Below, in pieces: positions 7,951 through 17,184 of a DNA stretch of 64,000 nucleotides. A model generated the notes under the pieces. It did not search any database, was not told the DNA's origin, and worked only from the letters and a program-made list of their open reading frames with translations. This DNA comes from DASQZJ01 sp035638775. Lineage in GTDB: Bacteria > Pseudomonadota > Gammaproteobacteria > UBA5335 > SLRW01. The translations under genes were made by a program, and so were the position numbers. The stretch spans positions 1 to 64,000 of the forward strand of contig DASQZJ010000073.1 of NCBI GenBank assembly GCA_035638775.1, in the 5' to 3' direction. The stretch's first letter is position 1. The number at the start of each line of letters is the position of its first letter.

Positions 7951-9720
7951 TCAGGAGTGACGGTGGCCTCCCCGGGAGCCGGCCCGGCTGCCGTATACGA
8001 CGTACGGCCCGACGGAACCCAGCCGCTGCAGCGCCGGGACCCGCTGCCGGAGCATCCCGAGCGCTTCCGGGTCCGACCCCCTGGCCACGATCACGGCACG
8101 ACCCCGCTTCAGCTGCGGCACGAGCCCTCCCGCGTGCGCGAACGTCCCGGCTCCCTGGCCCGGATGAGCCCGCGCATAGGCGAACTCTGCGCCGTCGTAG
8201 CCCACCACGGGAACCTGCCGGCGCAGGTAGAACGGGAGCGCCGACACCGGATCGTAGCGCCCCGCGGCGACGACCCGGGCGACCCCGCCGGCCTCCATCC
8301 TTCGGACCAGCGGGGCCAGCGGCGCGGCGCTGAACGGCGCCGGATCCGCCCGGTAGGCCAGGATCAACAGGCCCAGCAGCGGCGCCATCATGGCCGCCAG
8401 GGCAACCGCGCCCGCCCGGATCCGGCCCCGCAGGCCCAGCACGGCTGCGCCGGACCCCAGCAGCCCCATGACGGTCCACACCGCCCGCCACGGGCCGCCG
8501 CCCCGAATCCAGCCCAGCTGCAGTCCGTGGTCGCCGATGAACGCCCGCAGCGCGAGGAACACCAGCGGCACGGTCAGGGGCACCAGCAGGTAGACGGGGC
8601 TGCGGCGCGGCCGGGACCGCTCCAGTCGCTCGAGCCGCATGCCGAGCAGCAGGGCCGCCGCGGGCAGGACCGGGACCAGGTAGTAGTTGCCCTTGTCGGC
8701 CGAGAGCGAGAAGAACACGAGGTTGGACAGGATCCAGATCCAGGCGAAGCGCCCCAGCCGACGCTGGGCAGGTGTCGGCGCGGAGCTGCGGCCGAGGACC
8801 AGGGCGGGCACGATCATCACCCAGGGGAGCAGGTCGGCCGCCAGGATGGGCAGGTAGAAATAGAGGGGCCCGTGATAATAATCGTCCGGGACCCGGGTGC
8901 CGAAGAAGCGGCCGAACTGCTCGTTCCAGAGCACATCGTGCAGGAATCCGGGCAGGTGAATCGCGCCCAGCACGAACCACGGCGCGGTCACCCCGAGGAA
9001 CAGCCCGATCGCCCACGGGTCCGGGAGCTCCCGCCAGCGCCCACGACGGCCTCCCCGGGCCAGCAGGCCGATGCCGGGCAGGCCGACGATCGCCAGCGCG
9101 ACCAGTCCCTTGGTGAGCACGCCCAGCGCCAGTGCGAGCGCGGCAAGGCGCAGGGCCCGACGCGCACCGGTCTCGTACCAGCGGTAGCCCGCCAGCAGGG
9201 CGATCGCGGTCCACAGGGTCAGCAGGGTGGCGAAGAAGAACACGTGCGCGGTGAACAGGAAACCGCCGCTGGTGGCGAGCGTGAGCGCCGCGTACAGCGC
9301 CCCCCTGCGGCCGCTGAAGCGGCGGGCCATGGCCCCCGTGACGACGATCGTGGCCAGGCCCGCGAGCGCGCACACCAGGCGCGCGGCCGCGGTCCCCACC
9401 CCGAAGGCGGCGAACGAGACGTCCGCGAGCCAGTACAGCAGCGGCGGCTTCTGCAGGTACACGGCGCCGTCGAGTCGCGGCACGATGAAATGGCCCGTCC
9501 GCAGCATTTCCCGCGCGATCTCCGCGTACAGGCTCTCGGTCGCGTTGGCGAGGGGATAGGCGCCGAGCCCTCCCAGGTAAAGGGCCACGACCATAGCGAC
9601 CACCGCGAGCAGCAGGAGGCCCCGGTACAGCGCCCGCCGATCCGTCAGTACCCGGCCCGGCAGCATCTGCCGCCCGCGCGTGCCGCCCGTGATCGGGGCC
9701 GCGCCGCCCCTGTCGTCCAT
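7951..9720 (-). CDS. ArnT-like GT39/GT83 membrane glycosyltransferase
   Basis: 589 residues from ATG at 9720, chosen because GGAGG lies 10 bases upstream and the size fits the family; an open frame continues upstream but encodes low-complexity arginine-rich sequence. The motif TESLYAEIAREMLRTGHFIV followed by PRLDGAVYLQKPPLLYW is the family signature, in which an acidic residue in the first periplasmic loop is catalytic. About eleven to thirteen hydrophobic helices follow. These enzymes transfer a sugar (4-amino-arabinose for ArnT, mannose for PMT) from an undecaprenyl or dolichyl phosphate carrier on the periplasmic face. No arnBCAD genes are in the window, so the donor sugar is unknown. Confidence 0.85.
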   Translation of the reverse strand: MDDRGGAAPITGGTRGRQMLPGRVLTDRRALYRGLLLLAVVAMVVALYLGGLGAYPLANATESLYAEIAREMLRTGHFIVPRLDGAVYLQKPPLLYWLADVSFAAFGVGTAAARLVCALAGLATIVVTGAMARRFSGRRGALYAALTLATSGGFLFTAHVFFFATLLTLWTAIALLAGYRWYETGARRALRLAALALALGVLTKGLVALAIVGLPGIGLLARGGRRGRWRELPDPWAIGLFLGVTAPWFVLGAIHLPGFLHDVLWNEQFGRFFGTRVPDDYYHGPLYFYLPILAADLLPWVMIVPALVLGRSSAPTPAQRRLGRFAWIWILSNLVFFSLSADKGNYYLVPVLPAAALLLGMRLERLERSRPRRSPVYLLVPLTVPLVFLALRAFIGDHGLQLGWIRGGGPWRAVWTVMGLLGSGAAVLGLRGRIRAGAVALAAMMAPLLGLLILAYRADPAPFSAAPLAPLVRRMEAGGVARVVAAGRYDPVSALPFYLRRQVPVVGYDGAEFAYARAHPGQGAGTFAHAGGLVPQLKRGRAVIVARGSDPEALGMLRQRVPALQRLGSVGPYVVYGSRAGSRGGHRHS

Positions 9721-9971
9721 ATGGAGGCATCCTCCGCGTTGGTCCGGTGAGAACGCGCCGGGACGCCGACATCGTGCCGCAGCCGTCCGGGGCACTGCCC
9801 GAAGCGCTGCGGATGCAGCGCGGGAGGTCGACGTGGCGGAGCCGGGCCGGATGACGTCGATGAAGAAGTACCCGCTGCAGCGCGACTGCCAGGGGCGAAC
9901 CCCGACAGGCCCTGCACGCCGCTGGTGCAACCGACCCGGTTGGACCGCGACGCAGCATCCGGCGTTGCCAG

Positions 9972-9989
9972 CCTTACGAAATCGTAAGG
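9972..9989. promoter_or_regulatory. Perfect operator-like palindrome, copy 1
   Basis: CCTTACGA-AA-TCGTAAGG is an exact inverted repeat with 8-bp arms. It stands out in the otherwise very GC-rich 389-base gap between the divergent glycosyltransferase and RND operons, 120 bases upstream of the efflux start. A second, imperfect copy lies 46 bases downstream. The rest of this gap shows no other gene or clear element. Confidence 0.6.
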
Positions 9990-10017
9990 TTCCCCGGCCC
10001 CGGGCGCGGTCAGAGCG

Positions 10018-10035
10018 CCTTACGAGATGGTAATC
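10018..10035. promoter_or_regulatory. Operator-like sequence, copy 2 (imperfect)
   Basis: CCTTACGAGATGGTAATC matches the upstream palindrome at 14 of 18 positions, with the left arm exact and the right arm degenerate. It lies about 75 bases before the RND outer-membrane gene, near where its promoter should be. Two spaced copies of one unusual word in a single promoter region suggest cooperative binding by a transcription factor. Confidence 0.5.
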
Positions 10036-10109
10036 GCGACGTGCCGGAGAATCGGCCACCATTCCCGGGCTTTTCCCGATGGATCCGAACCGCAGGAGCG
10101 AGACCGACG

Positions 10110-11489
10110 GTGACGTCCGGCCACCCGACCCGCATGCTCGGCACGGCCTGCCTGGCCCTGGCCCTGGCCGGCTGTGCCAGTTATCACGCGGAGCCGCTGC
10201 CGTCGGGTCCCGATCTCGCGCAGAGCCCGGTGCTGAACATTTCCCCCGGCAAGCTCCGCGTCCCGGGGCTGAAGCCGCACCCGGTCGATGCCGCGCGCGG
10301 CCTGGACGTCACCGACGTGGTCATCCTGGCGGTGGTGAACAACCCGCAGCTCAAGGCGAAGCGGCTCCAGGCCGGGGTGGCGCAGGCACAGCTGCTGCAG
10401 GCCGGTCTGCTGCCCAACCCGCAGCTCAGCGCCGGTTTCGTCCACCCCACCAGCGGTCCGCCGCCGCTCACCAACGGTCACACCCTCGGCCTGACCCAGG
10501 CGCTGGAATCGCTGGTCACGCGCGGGGCGGCAAAGGCCGGCGCCCGGGCACGCGAGCAACAGGTCAACCTGGAGATCCTCTGGCAGGAGTGGCAGGTCGC
10601 CCAGCGGGCGCGGCAGCTGTTCGTCCAGGTGCGCTCCCAGGATCGGCTGGCAAGGATCCTCAAGACGCAGGTGAACCTGAGCTCACAGGCCTACCGGCGG
10701 GACGAGCGGGCGCTCCGGCAGGGCAATCTCACGCTGTCGGCGGTCTCCGCGGACCTGGTGAACCTCACGGATGCCGATACCCGGCTGCGCAAGCTCCAGC
10801 GCCAGCGCAACCAGACCTGGCACCAGCTGGACGCGTTGCTGGGCCTGAAGCCGGGGGTGCACCCCCGGCTGCGGGGCTCCCCCGACATCCACGCCTTCAC
10901 CCGGGCACAGTTCCGGCAGGCGCTGCAGGCCCTGCCGCAGCGGCGCCCCGACCTGCTGGCACTGCGGGCCGGCTACCACAGCCAGGAACAGGCCGTGCGC
11001 AAGGCAATCCTCGCGCAGTTCCCGGCCCTGAGCGTGGGCATCAGCGGCGGCGAGGACAACAGCGCGGTGCATTCCGCCGGCCTGTCGGTGACCCTGTCGC
11101 TGCCGCTGTTCAACCACAACCAGGGGCAGATCGCGATCCAGCGGGCGACCCGCGCCGCCCTGCACCAGGCCTACCAGGCACGCCTCGACCAGGCGGTTAA
11201 CAAGGCGCACGAGCTCTACCGGGCCACGCGCATCATGCGCCGGCAGCTCACCCGGCTGGACAAGCGCCTGCCGGTGCTGAAGCAGACCACGGACGCCGCC
11301 CGGCAAAGCTTCCAGCAGGGCAACATGAGCGCCGGGACCTACCTCAGCCTGCGCTCCAGCCTGCTCGCCAAGCGCGCCGAGGCGGTCCGCCTGCGGGCCT
11401 CCCTGCAGAGCAGCCAGGCCGCGCTGGAGACGCTGCTTGGCATGACCCTGAACCATCCGGCCTCCGACGCAGAAGGGAACCGCTCGTGA
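10110..11489 (+). CDS. Outer-membrane efflux lipoprotein (TolC/NodT family)
   Basis: The chosen start is GTG at 10110 with AGGAG 11 bases upstream, giving 459 residues. ATG at 10134 or an upstream ATG at 10041 are alternatives. The N-terminus is a lipoprotein signal ending LALAGC (Cys22). The rest shows the two helical repeats of outer-membrane factors, with the recurring pattern of long Gln/Ala-rich helices and strands (LGLTQALES; LSVTLSLPLFNHNQG). It forms the outer-membrane channel for the adaptor and permease that follow. Its stop codon overlaps the GTG of the adaptor gene. The two palindromes upstream probably control the operon. Confidence 0.9.
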   Translation: MTSGHPTRMLGTACLALALAGCASYHAEPLPSGPDLAQSPVLNISPGKLRVPGLKPHPVDAARGLDVTDVVILAVVNNPQLKAKRLQAGVAQAQLLQAGLLPNPQLSAGFVHPTSGPPPLTNGHTLGLTQALESLVTRGAAKAGARAREQQVNLEILWQEWQVAQRARQLFVQVRSQDRLARILKTQVNLSSQAYRRDERALRQGNLTLSAVSADLVNLTDADTRLRKLQRQRNQTWHQLDALLGLKPGVHPRLRGSPDIHAFTRAQFRQALQALPQRRPDLLALRAGYHSQEQAVRKAILAQFPALSVGISGGEDNSAVHSAGLSVTLSLPLFNHNQGQIAIQRATRAALHQAYQARLDQAVNKAHELYRATRIMRRQLTRLDKRLPVLKQTTDAARQSFQQGNMSAGTYLSLRSSLLAKRAEAVRLRASLQSSQAALETLLGMTLNHPASDAEGNRS

Positions 11490-12523
11490 CGCGACTGCCG
11501 ACCCTCGCCCTTGTCGCCGCGGCATTGATGCTGGTGCCACCGCTGTCACACGCCGGCGACGCCGGCACCAGCGTCCAGGTCCGTACCGCCCCGGTCCGCC
11601 GGCACCGGCTCTCGCGGACCATCACGGCCTTCGGCGTGGTGCAACCGAATCCCACCGCCCAGACCACCCGGGACGCGACCTATGGCGCCTTCGTCCAGGG
11701 GCTGGACGTCACCCTGGGTCAGCCGGTGCACAAGGGGGATCCGCTGCTGGTGCTGCGCACCGCGCCGTCGGCCCGGGCGCAATACCTCAGCGCCCAGGCC
11801 GAGGTGCGCTATGCCCGCCAGGCGCTCAGGCGCAAGCAGCAGCTGCTGCAACAGAAGCTGGCCACCCACGCCGACGTCGACTCCGCCCGGAACGCGCTCG
11901 AGAAGGCGAAGGCCGCCTTCGCCGCGCAGCGGGAGCTCGGCACCGGAAAGAAGACGCGCGTGATCCGGGCGCCCTTCACCGGCATCGTCAGCCGGCTGCC
12001 GGTCAAACCGGGCAACGAGGTGCAGGCGGGCACGCAGCTCTTCCAGCTCGCGCGGCGCGACCGCCTGCAGGTGGCCCTGGGGGTCGAGCCGGACGAGGTG
12101 GCGCAGGTCCGGACCGGGATGAACGTCAAGATCATGCCCCTGTTCGGCGCCGGCCAGGGCGTAACGGCGACCGTCGACCAGGTGAACTCGGTGGTCGACC
12201 CGCAAACCCGCCTGGTGGACGTGATCGTGCATTTGCAGGACGGCAACGCCAGACACTTCCTGCCCGGGATGCGGGTCAAGGGCACCATCACGCTGAAGGC
12301 GACCAGGTCGCTCGCGGTCCCCCGCTCGGCCGTGCTGCATGACAGCAAGGGCGACTACCTGTTCGTCGTCCGCCACGCCACGGCGCACCGGGTGAACGTC
12401 CACGAGGGCCTGGAAGCCGGCTCTCTCGTGGGTGTCAGCGGCAAGCTGAGCGCCGGCGAGACGGTCGTGGTCGAAGGCAACTACGAGCTCTCCGACGGCA
12501 TGGCCGTGCGCAAGGCGCCATGA
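11486..12523 (+). CDS. RND efflux periplasmic adaptor (HlyD/MFP family)
   Basis: 345 residues starting at GTG 11486 with a GTGA overlap with the upstream stop. A cleavable signal peptide ends near SHA-G (residue 23), so the protein is periplasmic and not membrane-anchored. The order is typical: a barrel-sandwich half (VVQPNPTAQTTRDATYGAFV), a helical hairpin (about 95-150, QAEVRYARQALRRKQQLLQQ), the second lipoyl half (RVIRAPFTGIVSRLPVKPGN), a beta-barrel and a membrane-proximal domain. It bridges the RND permease and the lipoprotein channel. The lack of His-rich or Met-rich ends gives no sign of metal specificity. Confidence 0.93.
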   Translation: MTRLPTLALVAAALMLVPPLSHAGDAGTSVQVRTAPVRRHRLSRTITAFGVVQPNPTAQTTRDATYGAFVQGLDVTLGQPVHKGDPLLVLRTAPSARAQYLSAQAEVRYARQALRRKQQLLQQKLATHADVDSARNALEKAKAAFAAQRELGTGKKTRVIRAPFTGIVSRLPVKPGNEVQAGTQLFQLARRDRLQVALGVEPDEVAQVRTGMNVKIMPLFGAGQGVTATVDQVNSVVDPQTRLVDVIVHLQDGNARHFLPGMRVKGTITLKATRSLAVPRSAVLHDSKGDYLFVVRHATAHRVNVHEGLEAGSLVGVSGKLSAGETVVVEGNYELSDGMAVRKAP

Positions 12524-15500
12524 ACTTCGCCGAGTGGGTCCAGAACCACCGCCGCTCGATCCTGTTCCTGCTGGCGCTGCTGACGCTCGGCGGCGCCGTA
12601 TCCGAGTTCGGCCTGCCGGTGGCGCTGTTCCCGCAGGTGCAATTCCCCCGCGTACGCGTGACGCTGGACGCCGGCTCGCGCCCGGCCCGGGAGATGATGC
12701 TGCAGGTCACGCGGCCGGTGGAGCGGGCGGTGCGCGGGGTCCCCGGGGTGCGTTCGGTGCGCTCCACCACCAGCCGCGGCAGCACCGACATCGCGATCAA
12801 CTTCGACTGGGGCCACAACATGGTCGATGCCCTGCTGCAGGTCGAGTCGGCGATCAACCAGATCATGCCCGACCTGCCGCGGGGCACGCGCTTCCGGGCC
12901 AAGCGCATGGACCCGTCCAAGTACGGGCCGGTGATCGCCTACAGCCTGACCTCGAAGAAGCACAACCTGGTGCAGCTGCGCGACCTGGCCAAGTACCAGA
13001 TGGTGCCCTACCTCTCCAGCGTCAAGGGGGTGGCCAAGGTCACGGTGCAGGGCGGTCGCAAGGCCGAGTACCGGGTCACGGTCGATCCCGCCCGGCTGAA
13101 CGCGCTGGGGCTGTCGATCGACGACGTCGCGAAGGCGCTGTCGGCATCCAACGTGCTGACCGCCGTCGGACGCCTGCAGGACCACTACAAGCTTTACCTG
13201 GAGGTCTCCGACACGCGCTTCCACAGCCTCGACCAGATCCGCCACACGGTGCTCAGGAGCGGATCGGACGGCCAGGTCCGGCTGGAGGACGTGGCGAAGG
13301 TGGGGCTGGCCACCGCGCCCGAGTACAAGCGCTTCACCGCCGACGGCCAGCGCGCGGTGCTGCTCAACGTCTACCAGCAGCCGGGCGCCAGCGTGGTCCG
13401 GCTTTCGCACGATCTCAAGGCGCGCCTGGCGCAGTTTCAGTCGAAGATGCCGGCAGGGGTGCACCTGCACCAGTGGTACAACCAGAGCGTGCTGGTCAAG
13501 GCCTCGGAATCCAGCGTGATCGACGCCATCTTCATCGGCGTGGTGCTGGCGGGGCTGGTCCTGCTGGTATTCCTGCGCAGCTGGAAGATCACGCTGGTGG
13601 CGGTGATCGCGGTGCCGGCGGTGCTGGCGGCCACGATGCTGCTGCTGTACGCGCTGGGCATGACGCTGAACATGATGACTCTCGGCGGCATGGCCGCGGC
13701 CGTGGGCCTGATCATCGACGACGTCATCGTGATGATCGAGCAGATCGTGCGGCGGGTTCAGGAGACCGGCGAGCACGGCATCCAGCGGATCCTGCAGGCG
13801 GCACGCGAGTTTACGCACCCCCAGGTCGGCTCGTCCACCTCCACCATCATCATCTTCCTGCCGCTCGCCTTCCTCAGCGGCGTCACCGGGGCCTTCTTCA
13901 AGGCGCTGTCGCTCACCATGGCCGTGAGCCTGTTCATCTCCTTCCTGGTGGCCTGGCTCGTGGTGCCGCTGCTGGCCGACTTCGTGCTGGGTCGGAAGGA
14001 TACCGAGCGCGAGGCGGTGGGCCGCCTCGGGCGCCGGATCCGGCGCGGGTACACCAGGCTCATGGTGCGCCTGCTGCGGCATCCGGCCTGGCTTCTGCTG
14101 GGGCTGGTGCCGCTGCTGGGAGTCGCCTTCGTGGCCTTCCAGCACGTGGGGACAGGCTTCATGCCCCACATGGACGAGGGCGGCTTCATCCTGGACTATC
14201 GCGCGCCGCCGGGCACCTCGGTCAAGGAGACCAACCGCCTGCTCGACCAGGTCGCGGCCATCCTCAAGAAGGACCCGTACGTGCAGACCTGGTCCCGGCG
14301 CCAGGGAGCCCAGCTCGGGGGCGGCATCACCGAACCCAACACCGGTGACTTCTTCATCCGCCTCAAGCAGCCGCCGCGGCCGTCGACGGAGCAGGTCATG
14401 GCCAGGACCCGGAAGGAGGTGCACCGGCAGGTGCCGGGACTGGACGTCGACCTTTCGCAGCTGATCGAGGACGAAATCGGCGACCTCACCTCGGTGCCAC
14501 AGCCGATCGACATCCGGCTGTTCGGCAATAACGTGGCACACCTGCGCAAGCTCGCGAACAACGTCGCCGGCGCCATCGGCAAGGTCCAGGGGGTGGTGGA
14601 CGTGCGCAACGGCGTGGTGATCGCGGGCGACGCGCTCGACGTGCATGTCGACCGGGTCAAGGCAGCGAGCGAGGGATTGACCCCGCAGGCGATCACCCAG
14701 CAGCTGAAGGCCTACCTCGGAGGGGTGGTCACCACGCAGGTGCGCAAGGGGGTGAAGTTCATCGGCGTCCGGGTTTGGGTGCCGAAGTCGCTGCGCGACC
14801 GCACGGGCCAGGTGGGCAGGCTGCTGCTGCGCGCCCCGGGGGGCAACCTGGTGCCGCTGCACCGGGTCGCGCAGGTGAAGATCGTCTCCGGCCAGCCGCA
14901 GCTGACCCGCTACGACCTCAAGAGCGACGTGGCGGTGACCGCGCGCATCAGCGGGCGATCGCTCGGCAAGACCGTACAGGACGTGAAGAAGGTGCTGCAG
15001 AAGCCCGGGCTGATTCCCAGGGACGTGTACTACCAGCTGGGTGGCCTGTACAAGCAGCAGCAGCTCGCCTTCCGGGGCCTGATCGAGGTGTTCGTGGCCG
15101 CTGTGGCGCTGGTGTTCTTCCTGCTGCTGTTCCTGTACGAGCGCTTCCGCGTCGCGCTGGCCATCCTGGTGCAGCCGCTGCTGGCGGTGAGCGCGGTGTT
15201 CATCGGGCTCTGGCTGACCGGCGTGGAGCTCAACATCACCGCCATGATGGGCATGACCATGATCATCGGCATCGTCACCGAGATTTCCATCTTCTATTTC
15301 TCGGAGCTTCGCCTGATCGACTCCGGCCAGCCCCTGGCGTGGAACCTGATCCGGGCCGGGCGCAACCGCATGCGCCCGATCGTGATGAGCGCCCTCGCGT
15401 TCATGCTCGCGCTGCTGCCACTGGCCCTCGGACTCGGCCAGGGCTCCGGTATGCAGCGTCCGCTCGCCATCGCCATCATCTCCGGGCTCCTGGTGCAGAT

Positions 15501-15579
15501 CCCGCTGGTCCTGCTGCTGCTTCCGGTGCTGTACGTCCTGCTGGGGCGTCGCGGTGCGCGGCGCAGCGATCACGCCTGA
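12520..15579 (+). CDS. RND efflux permease
   Basis: 1019 residues, full length for an AcrB/CusA-type inner-membrane pump, starting in an ATGA overlap with the adaptor gene. Twelve transmembrane segments are visible around two large periplasmic regions. The proton-relay pair in TM4 is intact as GLIIDDVIVMIEQ (Asp400, Asp401), which resembles drug pumps more than metal pumps; CusA-type pumps usually carry a single aspartate with downstream glutamate. The C-terminal half has GMTMIIGIVTEISIFYFSEL and ends RRGARRSDHA. The substrate is unknown. No regulator gene is fused to this operon, but a two-component system lies across the divergent promoter region. Confidence 0.94.
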   Translation: MNFAEWVQNHRRSILFLLALLTLGGAVSEFGLPVALFPQVQFPRVRVTLDAGSRPAREMMLQVTRPVERAVRGVPGVRSVRSTTSRGSTDIAINFDWGHNMVDALLQVESAINQIMPDLPRGTRFRAKRMDPSKYGPVIAYSLTSKKHNLVQLRDLAKYQMVPYLSSVKGVAKVTVQGGRKAEYRVTVDPARLNALGLSIDDVAKALSASNVLTAVGRLQDHYKLYLEVSDTRFHSLDQIRHTVLRSGSDGQVRLEDVAKVGLATAPEYKRFTADGQRAVLLNVYQQPGASVVRLSHDLKARLAQFQSKMPAGVHLHQWYNQSVLVKASESSVIDAIFIGVVLAGLVLLVFLRSWKITLVAVIAVPAVLAATMLLLYALGMTLNMMTLGGMAAAVGLIIDDVIVMIEQIVRRVQETGEHGIQRILQAAREFTHPQVGSSTSTIIIFLPLAFLSGVTGAFFKALSLTMAVSLFISFLVAWLVVPLLADFVLGRKDTEREAVGRLGRRIRRGYTRLMVRLLRHPAWLLLGLVPLLGVAFVAFQHVGTGFMPHMDEGGFILDYRAPPGTSVKETNRLLDQVAAILKKDPYVQTWSRRQGAQLGGGITEPNTGDFFIRLKQPPRPSTEQVMARTRKEVHRQVPGLDVDLSQLIEDEIGDLTSVPQPIDIRLFGNNVAHLRKLANNVAGAIGKVQGVVDVRNGVVIAGDALDVHVDRVKAASEGLTPQAITQQLKAYLGGVVTTQVRKGVKFIGVRVWVPKSLRDRTGQVGRLLLRAPGGNLVPLHRVAQVKIVSGQPQLTRYDLKSDVAVTARISGRSLGKTVQDVKKVLQKPGLIPRDVYYQLGGLYKQQQLAFRGLIEVFVAAVALVFFLLLFLYERFRVALAILVQPLLAVSAVFIGLWLTGVELNITAMMGMTMIIGIVTEISIFYFSELRLIDSGQPLAWNLIRAGRNRMRPIVMSALAFMLALLPLALGLGQGSGMQRPLAIAIISGLLVQIPLVLLLLPVLYVLLGRRGARRSDHA

Positions 15580-15750
15580 CGCAGTGCCACGGCCACGCCC
15601 CGGGGTCACCGCGTCTGGACGGCCGCTGCGAGACCCGACAATACCTCCGGGAAGATTGGTAACATGCGTGCTTCAACCCGGGGCACGCTGCCGACCGGTG
15701 GTCCGTCGCTCGCACGTGCCGCCCCCGACCCCCGAGGAGACCTGCTCGCG

Positions 15751-17184
15751 ATGCCAGACGCGGTGATCCCGAGGCGCCTGACACGAGGCGCCCTGCTGCT
15801 CATTCTGCCGGCCATGCTGGTCCTGGCCGGCTGTCACGGCGGCCCGGATGCCGCCGGCATGTACGCCCGGGCCCGTTCCGAGGCGGCCCGTGGCGATCGC
15901 GCCGCCCGCACCAGCTTCGCCCTCGCCAGCCGGGATTACGGGCGGGCGCTCGCCACCCTGGACCGCCTTGTGCAGCGCTACCCGGACAGCCCGCAGGCCC
16001 GGCGGATCCGCTCCGGGCACGGCTCGCTCGGCAGCCGCAGCCTGGCCACGTTCCGCAAGCGGGTGGTGCCGCACATGCGTCGCCTCGCGCAGCTGGAAAG
16101 CCGCGCTGACCTGTTCGACCTGGCCCACGCCTGTATCCATGCCTTCGCCACCTCGGGCGGGCACGAGGCCCTCACCGAGGACCTGGTGGACGGCCTGGTG
16201 GAAGCCGGTGATTACGCGCGCGGCGCGAGGCTGGCGCGTACCCTGCCGGCGCCGGCCCACGGCCAGGGCTCGGTGGCCCGCATCCTGGCGCTGGCCAGCG
16301 ACGGCCACGTGCGGGAGGCGCGTGCCATGGTGCAGGGCATGCAGCCGGGCGTGAATCGTACGATCGGCCGTCTGAACCTGCTCTCGGGGCTGATCCACGC
16401 CGGGGACCGGCAGGCCGCCGACCGGGAAGTCCCGGCGATCGTCGACGGCATCCAGCAGGTGCATTCCCGTTACCAGGCGGTGCTGATGATCATGCTGGCG
16501 GACGATCTCGGGCGCCTCGGGCGGGTCGAGGATGCGCGCCGGATCGCCGAGGGGATCCCCGACCAGGTCCCGGGGCTCAAGTCGAGCGCGTTGTCGGCGG
16601 TGGCGGGGGCGGCGCACAAGGCGGGACGGGATGCCCTCGCGCGCCAGCTCGCCGGCCACGCCTATGCCCTCGGCCGCAAGGCGCACAAGGCGAGCGCGCG
16701 GGTGGAATACATCGTGCAGGCGGCCACGGCCATGGCCGCTGCCGGCGATCGCCAGGCCGCGCAACGGATGTTCGCCCGGGCGCACGGTATCGCCCGCCGC
16801 CTGCCGGGCGGCGCGCCCTACCGCCTGTCGGCGGGCCTGGCGATCGCCGACGGCGAGGCCCGGGCCGGCTTCCGGCAGGCCGCCTCGGAAGACCTGGCGC
16901 GCACCGTGGCGGGATTCCACGCGGCCGGCATCTCGCCCGACCAGCGCCAGACCGGGATGCCGGTGGCCGAGGTCTACGCCCGCACCGGGCGCTACGGGCA
17001 GGCGGTGGCGGACCTGGCGTCGATGCACAGCCCGATGCGCTTCGCGGACGACATGATCCGCCTGGCGGTGGTCTACCACCAGGCCGGGCTGCAACCGACG
17101 CCGCGGCAGAAGCACGTGCTGGTGGCGCACTTCGCCCAGCTCCGCGAGGTCGCCGCGGGCCAGCGAGGCGGGGGGAGCTCCTAG
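15751..17184 (+). CDS. Predicted lipoprotein with helical repeats, function unknown
   Basis: 477 residues from ATG at 15751 with GAGGAG 11 bases upstream. The signal (RGALLLILPAMLVLAGC) has a lipobox with Cys28. The mature protein is almost wholly helical and built of repeated Ala/Gly/Arg-rich helix pairs (for example EAGDYARGARLARTL, DAGDRQAADREV-type and RVEDARRIAEGIPDQ), like TPR or Sel1-type solenoids. It follows the RND permease by 171 bases and may be part of that operon. Its stop codon overlaps the dsbA stop on the other strand by 4 bases. I recognise no named family. Confidence 0.75.
   Translation: MPDAVIPRRLTRGALLLILPAMLVLAGCHGGPDAAGMYARARSEAARGDRAARTSFALASRDYGRALATLDRLVQRYPDSPQARRIRSGHGSLGSRSLATFRKRVVPHMRRLAQLESRADLFDLAHACIHAFATSGGHEALTEDLVDGLVEAGDYARGARLARTLPAPAHGQGSVARILALASDGHVREARAMVQGMQPGVNRTIGRLNLLSGLIHAGDRQAADREVPAIVDGIQQVHSRYQAVLMIMLADDLGRLGRVEDARRIAEGIPDQVPGLKSSALSAVAGAAHKAGRDALARQLAGHAYALGRKAHKASARVEYIVQAATAMAAAGDRQAAQRMFARAHGIARRLPGGAPYRLSAGLAIADGEARAGFRQAASEDLARTVAGFHAAGISPDQRQTGMPVAEVYARTGRYGQAVADLASMHSPMRFADDMIRLAVVYHQAGLQPTPRQKHVLVAHFAQLREVAAGQRGGGSS

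Noticed and set aside
7181..9958. A 925-codon leftward frame that ends in the response regulator
   Set aside because: The upstream 700 codons are out of frame with the glycosyltransferase and low-complexity; the receiver domain starts cleanly at 7855.
12481..15609. A 1042-codon leftward frame antisense to the RND permease, His/Gln/Asp-rich
   Set aside because: The composition is that of a shadow of a GC-rich gene; the sense strand carries intact RND motifs.
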